From Vulcanimicrobiota bacterium (lineage in GTDB: Bacteria > Vulcanimicrobiota > Vulcanimicrobiia > Vulcanimicrobiales > Vulcanimicrobiaceae): a stretch of 8,329 nt of DNA. The notes below the pieces were generated by a model. That model was not told where the DNA came from, made no database searches, and worked only from the letters and a program-made list of their open reading frames with translations. Within the stretch, counting starts at the first letter, position 1, and each line of letters begins with the position of its first letter. Positions 1 through 5,432 of this stretch are shown in pieces. The position numbers were made by a program, and so were the translations under genes. The stretch lies in assembly GCA_003133185.1 (NCBI GenBank), contig PKWF01000065.1, positions 3,736 to 12,064 on the forward strand, read 5' to 3'.

Positions 1-50
1 TCGACCCCCCAGAAGCAGCCAGCCGCAAAGGTAGCAATTTTCGTTTCCAT
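1..50 (-). CDS. msrA: Peptide-methionine (S)-S-oxide reductase MsrA, 5' end only (runs off the left edge)
   Basis: Reading the minus strand from the ATG at 48-50 gives METKIATFAAGCFWGV before the window ends. This is the very conserved MsrA N-terminus: the GCFWG motif holds the nucleophilic cysteine (C12 here), which attacks methionine-S-sulfoxide and is then resolved by other cysteines and thioredoxin. MsrA repairs oxidised free and protein-bound methionine, normally in the cytosol. Only 16 codons are present, so the length and the resolving cysteines cannot be checked. An AAGAG stretch a few bases before the ATG is a weak ribosome binding site. It lies downstream of lysA on the same strand, but the long palindromic element at 93-275 lies between them, so co-transcription is doubtful. 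Its promoter would have to be in the 42 bases at 51-92 or inside the element; no convincing -10/-35 pair was seen. The identification rests on one short but highly specific motif. Confidence 0.85.
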   Translation of the reverse strand, partial: METKIATFAAGCFWGV

Positions 51-92
51 ACACTCTTTACAACGCCCCAGCGCGCTTGGCGGATGCGTCGT

Positions 93-275
93 GCCCGGAG
101 CCCGTCAGGTTAGGGTCACGTTGCGACGGGACGGTTTGGGGACGCTCGCGTTTTCACATCCTGTGAAAACGCTGCTCCCTGAGTCCTCGCTCTCGACATC
201 CTGTCTCCGCTCGGACCTCAGAGGCCCCTCACCATCCCGTCGCAACGTGACCCTAACCCGACGGGCTCCTAGGGC
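93..275. repeat. Inverted-repeat element, copy 1 (about 183 bp, MITE-like, forked structure)
   Basis: The arms at 93-131 and 235-275 are reverse complements of each other. The only differences are one mismatch and a two-base TA missing from the left arm. The shared core includes TTAGGGTCACGTTGCGACGG. Between the arms lie two further hairpins: a perfect 10-base stem at 148-157/163-172 and an imperfect stem at 179-186/213-221. Their loop regions both contain ACATCCTGT (156-164 and 196-204, exactly 40 bases apart). Folded, the element would be one long stem with two branches. The right end (CTAGGAGCC on the minus strand) and the following 16 bases resemble both ends of the element at 5261-5432, so this looks like a dispersed family. 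It encodes no protein, but the lysA frame runs into its right arm and stops there. It could be a non-autonomous mobile element, and its RNA form could terminate lysA transcripts. Both roles are inferred. Confidence 0.85.
148..172. other. Perfect 10-bp hairpin inside repeat element 1
   Basis: GCGTTTTCAC, a five-base loop ATCCT, then the exact reverse complement GTGAAAACGC. It is not followed by a run of T on either strand, so it is not a classical intrinsic terminator. It forms one branch of the larger folded element, and its loop sequence recurs in the second branch around 196-204, which suggests a recognised or copied motif. Confidence 0.7.
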
Positions 276-1500
276 CGATGTCGTCGTTGCGGAGGACGTC
301 TTCGATGGTTTCGCGTCGCGCCAGCAAGCGGTGGGTGCCGTTGGCGATGCCTACGGCGGCCGGTTTCGGAAAGCGGTTGTAGTTGCCGGCCATGCTGTAG
401 GTGTACGCGCCGGTCGAGCGCATCGCGAGGAGGTCGCCCGGGCCGACATCGCGCGGAAGTCGCATCGTTCCAAGCTCGTCGTTTTCGCACGAGCGGCCGC
501 AGAGCGTGATCTCCTCGTCTTCCCCATGCCGCGCCGTAATCGCGTCGACATGATAACGTGCGCCGTAGAGTGCCGGGCGCGGGTTTTCCGCGATGCCGCC
601 GTCGACGACTACGAAGGTGCGATGCGATTGGCGCTTCACGGCTAAGACGCGATAGAGCGTCGTTCCGGCGTCGGCGACGATCGCACGTCCGGGTTCGATC
701 CCTACCACAACCCTGCCGAGACCGTGTTTCTGGGCTGCGTCGCGAACGCAGGCGACGGCGGCAGCGATGGTCGCGGCAACGTCGAGTCGTTCGTGCTCGC
801 CGTCAGGATCGGACGGCACACCGAATCCACCGCCGATCACGATCCGTTCGCTTTGCAGCCCGAAGGTTGCGAAGCGCTCGGCCGCCGCGACGAGGGCCGA
901 CGCGTTTTCCAGATAGGCCGACTCGTCGTAGATCTGCGAGCCGATATGAGCGTGGAGGCCGGCGAAGCGCAGCTGCGGATTGGCCGAGAGCAGCGACGCT
1001 GCGGCGCGTTCGTCCCGCGGATGGATTCCAAACTTGCTATCCTTGCCGCCGGTGCGTACGAAGGCGTGGGTGCTCGCATCGACGCCGACGTTCAAGCGAA
1101 GCATCACGGTCGCCGTATGTCCGTTTCGCGAAATATCCGCAAGCCGCTGGAGCTCCGCGATGCCGTCGACGGCGATGCAGCCGATCCGTCCCGTGCACGC
1201 AGCCATCAGCTCCTCGTCGGACTTTCCCGCACCGTGCAGCGTAATGCGCTCCGATTCGAATCCGCCTCGCTGCGCGGTGACGAGCTCGCCCAGCGAACAG
1301 ACGTCGACGCCGATCCGGTAGCGGGCTAAGTAGCGTAGGAACTCAACGGTTGCAAACGCCTTAGCGGCGTAGGAGACCTCGACCCCAAAGTCCGTCGCGC
1401 ACCGTACGAGTGCGCGTACGGTGGCATCGACGGCGTCAAGATCGATGACGAGCAGCGGCGTGCCGTAGATCGTTGCGAGCGTCTCGGGGGACGGCTTCAG
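253..1500 (-). CDS. lysA: Diaminopimelate decarboxylase LysA
   Basis: PLP enzyme of the alanine-racemase fold that decarboxylates meso-diaminopimelate to L-lysine, the last step of lysine synthesis, in the cytosol. With the start chosen here it has 415 residues, the usual LysA length. Visible motifs: PLP lysine in YAAKA (K47), HIGSQ (183-189 region, H185), glycine-rich phosphate loop GGGFG (223-227), EPGR (269-272), the catalytic cysteine-glutamate in GRSCEND (C338, E339), and GAYTYSM-NYN near 364-375. The cysteine motif is off consensus (family GPxCESxD). No ATG, GTG or TTG lies in frame near the homologous N-terminus; the first ATG (1641) would add about 47 low-complexity residues read from inside manA. 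The likely start is CTG at 1498-1500, overlapping the manA stop as CTGA, with GGAG at 1506-1509 correctly spaced; ATT at 1501-1503 is the alternative. The last seven residues (GPRSPSG) and the TAG stop come from the adjoining repeat element. Translational coupling to manA is likely. Function is secure, the start less so. Confidence 0.9.
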   Translation of the reverse strand: MKPSPETLATIYGTPLLVIDLDAVDATVRALVRCATDFGVEVSYAAKAFATVEFLRYLARYRIGVDVCSLGELVTAQRGGFESERITLHGAGKSDEELMAACTGRIGCIAVDGIAELQRLADISRNGHTATVMLRLNVGVDASTHAFVRTGGKDSKFGIHPRDERAAASLLSANPQLRFAGLHAHIGSQIYDESAYLENASALVAAAERFATFGLQSERIVIGGGFGVPSDPDGEHERLDVAATIAAAVACVRDAAQKHGLGRVVVGIEPGRAIVADAGTTLYRVLAVKRQSHRTFVVVDGGIAENPRPALYGARYHVDAITARHGEDEEITLCGRSCENDELGTMRLPRDVGPGDLLAMRSTGAYTYSMAGNYNRFPKPAAVGIANGTHRLLARRETIEDVLRNDDIGPRSPSG

Positions 1501-1509
1501 AATTGCTCC
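1497..1509 (-). promoter_or_regulatory. manA/lysA junction: GGAG ribosome binding site and CTGA stop-start overlap
   Basis: On the minus strand the end of manA reads TTGGAGCAATTCTGA. TGA (1497-1499) stops manA; CTG (1498-1500) is in frame with lysA, and GGAG lies five bases before it. This is the usual ATGA coupling arrangement with CTG in place of ATG. No standard start codon is in frame between the unrelated upstream stretch and the first conserved residues of LysA, which is what decides the start. The non-standard start is inferred. Confidence 0.55.
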
Positions 1510-2558
1510 AAGAAGCGATCGACGAGATCCTGCGGGATGCCTGCCGCGACGAGCTGGATAGCCAGGCCTTCGCGGTCGTGCGGCGGCGTAACGAACATAA
1601 ACGATGAAGTATCGCTTCCGGCGGCACTGACCGTGCACCACTCCGCGGAGGCTGGAATCAATGCCGTTTGATAGCGCGATAGCGTAACGGTGGATTTGTC
1701 GCTTGCCACTTCGAGCGGCTCGTTGAGGGACATGAGGATCAGCGGGCGCCCGTTGGTCCGCAGCGACGTAGGTTCGCCGGCGGCGGTGATTCGCTCGACG
1801 ACGAAATGCTCGTCGGCGATGAGTGCCGTCCGGTCGAGGCCCTCGAAATGATAAGGAATCTGCAGAAGCGTCCCGGTCGTCATGGCCTTATAGTTCAGCA
1901 CGTCGGCGGCTTTTTGCACGTTGAGCTCGCGCGGCTTACCGTCGAGACCGACGCGGTTGTAGTCGAACATCCGATATGTGAGATCGGATGCCTGCTGAGT
2001 TTCGAAGACTGTCACGCCGGGCCCGATCGCGTGGACGACGCCATGCGGGATGTAGACGGTGTCGCCGGCTTTGAGATCGATCTTGCGCAGAATCTCGCCG
2101 AGCGTCCCGTCGGCCACGCGCTGCAAGTATTCCTCTCGTGAGGTGTCGCGAATCCATCCGTAGATGATTTGGGCTTGCGGCTGCGCATCCAAAACGTACC
2201 AGCACTCGGTCTTTCCAAACGGCTGATGTTCGACGCGCTGCGCGTACGCGTCGTCGGGATGAACCTGCACCGAGAGCCAATCGTGCGCCGTGATAATTTT
2301 CGTAAGCACCGGAAAGATGCGCTTGGGATTGATGTCTCCGAGGAGCTTAGGGCCCAAGCGCATGCGTAGATCGGCGACCATGCAGCCGGCCAACGGGCCG
2401 TTGACAATTCGATCGGTATCCCAGCATTCCCACGATTCGCCCAGGCGAGCCTGCGGATCGCCATGTTTGCCGTAGACTCGCACGAGTTCGTCGCCGCCCC
2501 AGACCTGCGTCGTTAGCTTTGGATCGAGGACGTATGGATAGAGGGGGAGGCTTTGCAT
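1497..2558 (-). CDS. manA: Mannose-6-phosphate isomerase, type I cupin class (ManA)
   Basis: Zinc enzyme interconverting mannose-6-phosphate and fructose-6-phosphate, which links glycolysis to GDP-mannose and mannosylated surface glycans. The 353 residues match the shorter bacterial class. The zinc ligands are all recognisable: VQVHPDD (Q98, H100), GKTE (E118) and PHGVVHAIGPG (H176). The active-site stretch QQASDLTYRMFDYNR follows at about 188-202 (R196), with a C-terminal cupin half from about 220 onward. The N-terminus LYPYVLDPKLTTQVWGG is typical for the family and supports the ATG at 2556-2558, although no clear Shine-Dalgarno precedes it. It is the first gene of a probable manA-lysA pair, its stop overlapping the lysA start. 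It diverges from folK-folE2, with only 62 bases between the chosen starts; no convincing promoter was recognised there. Mannose metabolism and lysine synthesis have no direct pathway link, so the coupling looks like operon packing. Confidence 0.9.
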   Translation of the reverse strand: MQSLPLYPYVLDPKLTTQVWGGDELVRVYGKHGDPQARLGESWECWDTDRIVNGPLAGCMVADLRMRLGPKLLGDINPKRIFPVLTKIITAHDWLSVQVHPDDAYAQRVEHQPFGKTECWYVLDAQPQAQIIYGWIRDTSREEYLQRVADGTLGEILRKIDLKAGDTVYIPHGVVHAIGPGVTVFETQQASDLTYRMFDYNRVGLDGKPRELNVQKAADVLNYKAMTTGTLLQIPYHFEGLDRTALIADEHFVVERITAAGEPTSLRTNGRPLILMSLNEPLEVASDKSTVTLSRYQTALIPASAEWCTVSAAGSDTSSFMFVTPPHDREGLAIQLVAAGIPQDLVDRFLEQF

Positions 2559-2605
2559 GGTCCGACTACGATACGATGGGTTCGGTGGGAATTCCGCCAG
2601 CGGCT

Positions 2606-2614
2606 AGAAGAGAG
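2606..2614 (+). promoter_or_regulatory. Ribosome binding site supporting the GTG start of folK-folE2
   Basis: AGAAGAGAG lies six bases before the GTG at 2621. In-frame ATGs further upstream (2519, 2576) lack a comparable site, and 2519 lies inside manA. The GTG places the conserved LYVGIGSNLGD motif at residue 4, as expected for HPPK, so this site decides the start. Confidence 0.55.
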
Positions 2615-2620
2615 CTTACC

Positions 2621-4039
2621 GTGCATGACCTTTACGTCGGCATCGGCTCGAACCTCGGTGATCGACAGGCAAACATACTAGCCGCGCTGCAGCGCTTGCG
2701 GGCGCGCGCGCAAATCCTAGTCGTTTCCGCGTTTTACGAATCCGAGGCCGCCGGTGGGGCGCAAGGCCCGGCCTACTTAAACGTTGCGGCAGCGCTGCGC
2801 ACCGAGCTCGATGCGCAAGCGTTTGTGAGCTTTGCGCGCGACGTAGAGCTTGCGGTCGGCCGAGCGCGTGGAACGCGCCGGCTCGAGGCGCGTCCGATCG
2901 ACCTCGACCTTTTGGTTTTCGACGGACAGATCGTGCAGCCGCAGCTCGACGCTCGTCCGTATAATGCCGTGCCGCTTGCGGAAATAGCCCCGCAGCTGGT
3001 CGACGCGGCGGCTAACGGGCTTGTGCGGCGGCGCGAGCGCGGTCTGCGGTTCGATACCGATCGTCAATCGGAGGAGCCCGAGGTTCGGCTTTCGCTTAGT
3101 CGCGCCGGCGTCTCGCGGGTGCGGCGGGTCGTTCATTTGGAAATCGACGGCCGTCCCGCGGTCTACAACGGCGAGTTTTCGATGGTCGCCGATCTCGCCG
3201 CGGACCGATCCGGCGTTCATATGTCGCGCTTTGCCGAAATTCTTGAAGAAGCGACGCTGGACGTGCTGGCCGGGGCGAACGAACCGGCCCGCATCGAACG
3301 GCTCGCCGAAGCGATCGCGCGCGAAATCGTCCAGAGTCAGCGAGCTATTCGAGCCGACGTGCGCTTGCGTGCCCGGTTCGGTTTGGAGCGATGGACGCCG
3401 GTCAGCGGAAAGCGCGGGGAAGAGACGTATACGCTTATCGGCATCGCGCACGCGGACGAAAGCGGAACGCGGCGCATCGTGGGAGTCGAGGCCGAAGGCA
3501 TGACCGCCTGCCCGTGCGCACAGGCCATGGTACGCGAGCATTCCATGCATCAGTTGATCGAGGCCGGCTTCACCGAGACCGACGCGCGGCGCGCGCTCGA
3601 CGTGCTGCCCGTCACGACGCACAATCAGCGCGGCCGCGGCAGCATTCTCGTCGGCGTCCCCGAGACGCAGGCCGACGTCATCCGCGCCGAAGATCTCGTC
3701 GAAATCGTCGAAAACTCCATGTCGAGCGAAACGTACGACCTGCTCAAGCGGCCCGACGAGTTCTTCGTCGTCAACAAGGCGCATCACAATCCGAAGTTCG
3801 TCGAAGACGTCGTCCGCGGGATCCTCTTTCGCGCGCTCGAGATGTACGCCGATCTCGGCGACGACACGTTCGTATTCGCAAGCCAAATCAACGAAGAGTC
3901 CATCCATAAGCACGACGCATTCGCCGAAGGTTTTGGACTCTTCGGCGAACTGCGCGCAGAGCTTGCGACCGGATTGCCGGCGGAGAAAACCGATCTGGCG
4001 GCCTGGTTGGGTACTCGCCCTTCGGCGGTACTAGCCTGA
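2621..4039 (+). CDS. folK-folE2: Fused HPPK (FolK) and GTP cyclohydrolase IB (FolE2/MptA family)
   Basis: One uninterrupted frame of 472 residues from a GTG start carries two folate enzymes. Residues 1 to about 130 are 6-hydroxymethyl-7,8-dihydropterin pyrophosphokinase: LYVGIGSNLGD (4-14), AYLNVA (51-56), and the magnesium-binding RPIDLDLLVFDG (91-102, aspartates D94 and D96). Residues from about 143 to 472 are GTP cyclohydrolase IB (COG1469), which makes dihydroneopterin triphosphate from GTP: YNGEFSMVADL, GVHMSRF (198-204), GMTACPCAQ (C297, C299), VTTHNQRGRG (H334), then VENSMSSETYDLLKRPDE (363-380) and NPKFVEDVVR. By analogy with characterised FolE2, the Cys in CPC, the His in HNQR and a Glu near 364-370 should bind the metal. 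The HPPK domain lacks the conserved LPHPR-type loop between the DLDLL strand and PLAEIAP: about nine residues are gone, including the active-site histidine, while one arginine (R112) remains. A GGAGGA at 3069-3074 in the linker has no nearby in-frame start, so separate translation of FolE2 seems unlikely. The 3' end overlaps the facing protease gene by nine bases. Confidence 0.88.
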   Translation: MHDLYVGIGSNLGDRQANILAALQRLRARAQILVVSAFYESEAAGGAQGPAYLNVAAALRTELDAQAFVSFARDVELAVGRARGTRRLEARPIDLDLLVFDGQIVQPQLDARPYNAVPLAEIAPQLVDAAANGLVRRRERGLRFDTDRQSEEPEVRLSLSRAGVSRVRRVVHLEIDGRPAVYNGEFSMVADLAADRSGVHMSRFAEILEEATLDVLAGANEPARIERLAEAIAREIVQSQRAIRADVRLRARFGLERWTPVSGKRGEETYTLIGIAHADESGTRRIVGVEAEGMTACPCAQAMVREHSMHQLIEAGFTETDARRALDVLPVTTHNQRGRGSILVGVPETQADVIRAEDLVEIVENSMSSETYDLLKRPDEFFVVNKAHHNPKFVEDVVRGILFRALEMYADLGDDTFVFASQINEESIHKHDAFAEGFGLFGELRAELATGLPAEKTDLAAWLGTRPSAVLA

Positions 4040-5218
4040 GGCTTCCTCCAACGCCGAAATCCGGGCTCGGAGCGAAGGATGCGACGAGAAGAAGATCTCG
4101 TACCACGCCGGCGGATCTTCGTCGGCGAGGTTCTGGTCGCGTAAACGGCGGAACGCGGAGGCTCCGCCGGCGGCGTCGCCGGTAGCGGTAAGCGCAAATC
4201 GATCCGCGGCCCATTCGCGCGAGCGCGAAAAGGCGAAGAGCAGCGGTCGGAGGGCCTGCGACGCGACGAGCATCGCCGCGTAGAGCCGAACGATGAGCAG
4301 CGGCCGGTCGCGCAGCTCCTCGCGCTCGCTTTTTGAAACGGCGTAGTTTGAAACCAGAAAAAGCACGATCGCCAGCGCTTCGCCCAGCGCGATCAGCCGC
4401 CACGTGTCCTTGTTGACGTAGTGGCCGAGTTCGTGCGCCACGACGAACTCGGTCTCGTTCTCGGGAAAGGCTTCAATCAGTGTGTCGCCGAGCACGATTC
4501 GGTGTGTCCTCGCGATGCCGGTGACAAAGGCGTTTGCTTTGCGCGTCTGCCGGCTCATGTCCATTCGAAGAATCGCGGCGTCGCCGACTCCATACCGTGA
4601 CGCCAGCGCGCGCAGGCGTTCCTCCAGCGAGCCCGTCACCGGGTCGAAGTTATTGAAGAGCGGCATCACATAGAGCGGAACGATCAGGTTCCCGATTACA
4701 AAGAGAGGGAAGACGCCGACGGAAGCGAGGATCGGCCATCTCCGAGGCGCGCGCCGTAGTGCAAAGCCGAAGAGCGTCGCGAGCAACGCCGATAATGCAG
4801 CAGAAATCGTCGCGCCTTTTGCATAGTCGCCCAGCCAACCGCGCCGCGATTGATCGCTGAGTCCAAAACGCCGTTCGAGCGAGTACTCTTCGATAAACGA
4901 TACGGGCAACTCCGTAATTGCCAACGCCAGCGAAAGGGCGGCGTAGTAGCAAGCCGGACGGGCCCAAACCGGCAGGCACAGCGTTGCGCGGTCCGCATAA
5001 GCTCCAAGCGGACCATAGGCAAACGCCACGAACCCGGTGGTTCCTCTCACGGTTCCCAGCACTTCGAGCGCTCGTCTCATCCGGGCGTATGCCGCCGCAT
5101 CTTTGGCGGCCCGCGGCGCCGGATTGCGCCACTCACGAAAAGCTTCGTAGCTTCTCACCGCGAGATAGCCGGCGCCCAATCCCATTCCCACGCCCAACAA
5201 CAATTTGCGACCGTTCAT
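4031..5218 (-). CDS. Membrane-embedded M48-family zinc metalloprotease (Ste24/CAAX protease 1-like)
   Basis: Integral membrane peptidase of 395 residues. The zinc site is clear: HELGH (H262, E263, H266) and the third ligand in SREWAADRFAL (E335, with D339), the ExxxD arrangement of M48 enzymes. About seven hydrophobic segments are visible, near residues 4-22, 60-80, 90-110, 135-155, 162-187, 277-293 and 308-330. The stretch from EEYSLERRFGLSDQS (111-124) to PLYVMPLFNNFDPV (181-194) matches the Ste24 branch rather than the shorter HtpX heat-shock proteases, and SSHPSL near 378-383 is also typical. Yeast Ste24 trims prenylated proteins; bacterial homologues more probably process or clear membrane proteins, and the substrate here is unknown. 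The ATG at 5216-5218 gives a natural signal-anchor N-terminus but has no obvious ribosome binding site. The gene lies downstream of mrp on the same strand, separated by a long palindromic element, so it may have its own promoter. Its end overlaps folK-folE2 by nine bases. Confidence 0.87.
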   Translation of the reverse strand: MNGRKLLLGVGMGLGAGYLAVRSYEAFREWRNPAPRAAKDAAAYARMRRALEVLGTVRGTTGFVAFAYGPLGAYADRATLCLPVWARPACYYAALSLALAITELPVSFIEEYSLERRFGLSDQSRRGWLGDYAKGATISAALSALLATLFGFALRRAPRRWPILASVGVFPLFVIGNLIVPLYVMPLFNNFDPVTGSLEERLRALASRYGVGDAAILRMDMSRQTRKANAFVTGIARTHRIVLGDTLIEAFPENETEFVVAHELGHYVNKDTWRLIALGEALAIVLFLVSNYAVSKSEREELRDRPLLIVRLYAAMLVASQALRPLLFAFSRSREWAADRFALTATGDAAGGASAFRRLRDQNLADEDPPAWYEIFFSSHPSLRARISALEEASG

Positions 5219-5260
5219 CAGCGCCGCGCTTCGCCGAAAGCCGCTCCCCTCCGCTGCCGT

Positions 5261-5432
5261 GCCCTAGGAGCCTGTAGGGCTATGGCGCATTTCCGTATTC
5301 GTGCCGTCTTTTGCCCGAATACTTCGTTGCTCTTCGGTCACGAAGCTACGGCTTCGCTCCCTCATCGCGCCTCGTCTTCGAACAAAATTCGGCGACGAAT
5401 CCGAAAACGGCCATAACCCTAAAGGCTCCTAG
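5261..5432. repeat. Inverted-repeat element, copy 2 (about 170 bp quasi-palindrome)
   Basis: CTAGGAGCC at 5264-5272 is mirrored by GGCTCCTAG at 5424-5432. The next 14 bases inward pair with two exceptions, and pairing continues imperfectly to the middle, where CGAAGC-TACG-GCTTCG (5341-5356) forms a perfect hairpin. The midpoint of that hairpin coincides with the midpoint of the outer arms, so the whole element is one near-symmetric palindrome. The outer 25 bases resemble the ends of the element at 93-275, while the interiors do not match. It fills the gap between mrp and the M48 protease gene, both on the minus strand. The mrp stop codon (TAG, 5429-5431) lies inside its right end. It has no open frame of note. 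The likely nature is a non-autonomous mobile or extragenic palindromic element; CTAG at both tips may be a target duplication or part of the element. In RNA it would form a strong hairpin after mrp and could limit read-through. Confidence 0.82.

Noticed and set aside
251..259. Telomere-like CCCTAACCC in repeat element 1
   Set aside because: A single unit inside an inverted-repeat arm, not a tandem array; the resemblance is coincidental.
91..645. Plus-strand open frame of 184 codons at the left end
   Set aside because: It crosses the whole inverted-repeat element and then runs antisense to lysA; no protein motif.
1501..1641. N-terminal extension of lysA from the ATG at 1641
   Set aside because: The stretch is arginine-rich, low-complexity sequence read in another frame from the conserved 3' part of manA, and LysA proteins normally begin near the chosen start.
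2559..2620. Promoter elements in the divergent manA / folK-folE2 gap
   Set aside because: TACGAT and TATCGT are only loose -10 matches, and no -35 box lies at proper spacing on either strand.
2519..2620. Upstream ATG starts (2519, 2576) for folK-folE2
   Set aside because: They lie inside or just beside manA, lack a ribosome binding site and add residues that HPPKs do not have; the GTG at 2621 has a site and the right N-terminus.
2777..3913. Long minus-strand open frame (378 codons) across folK-folE2
   Set aside because: It is the antisense shadow of a well-supported gene in GC-rich DNA. The plus strand carries all the recognisable enzyme motifs and the shadow has none.
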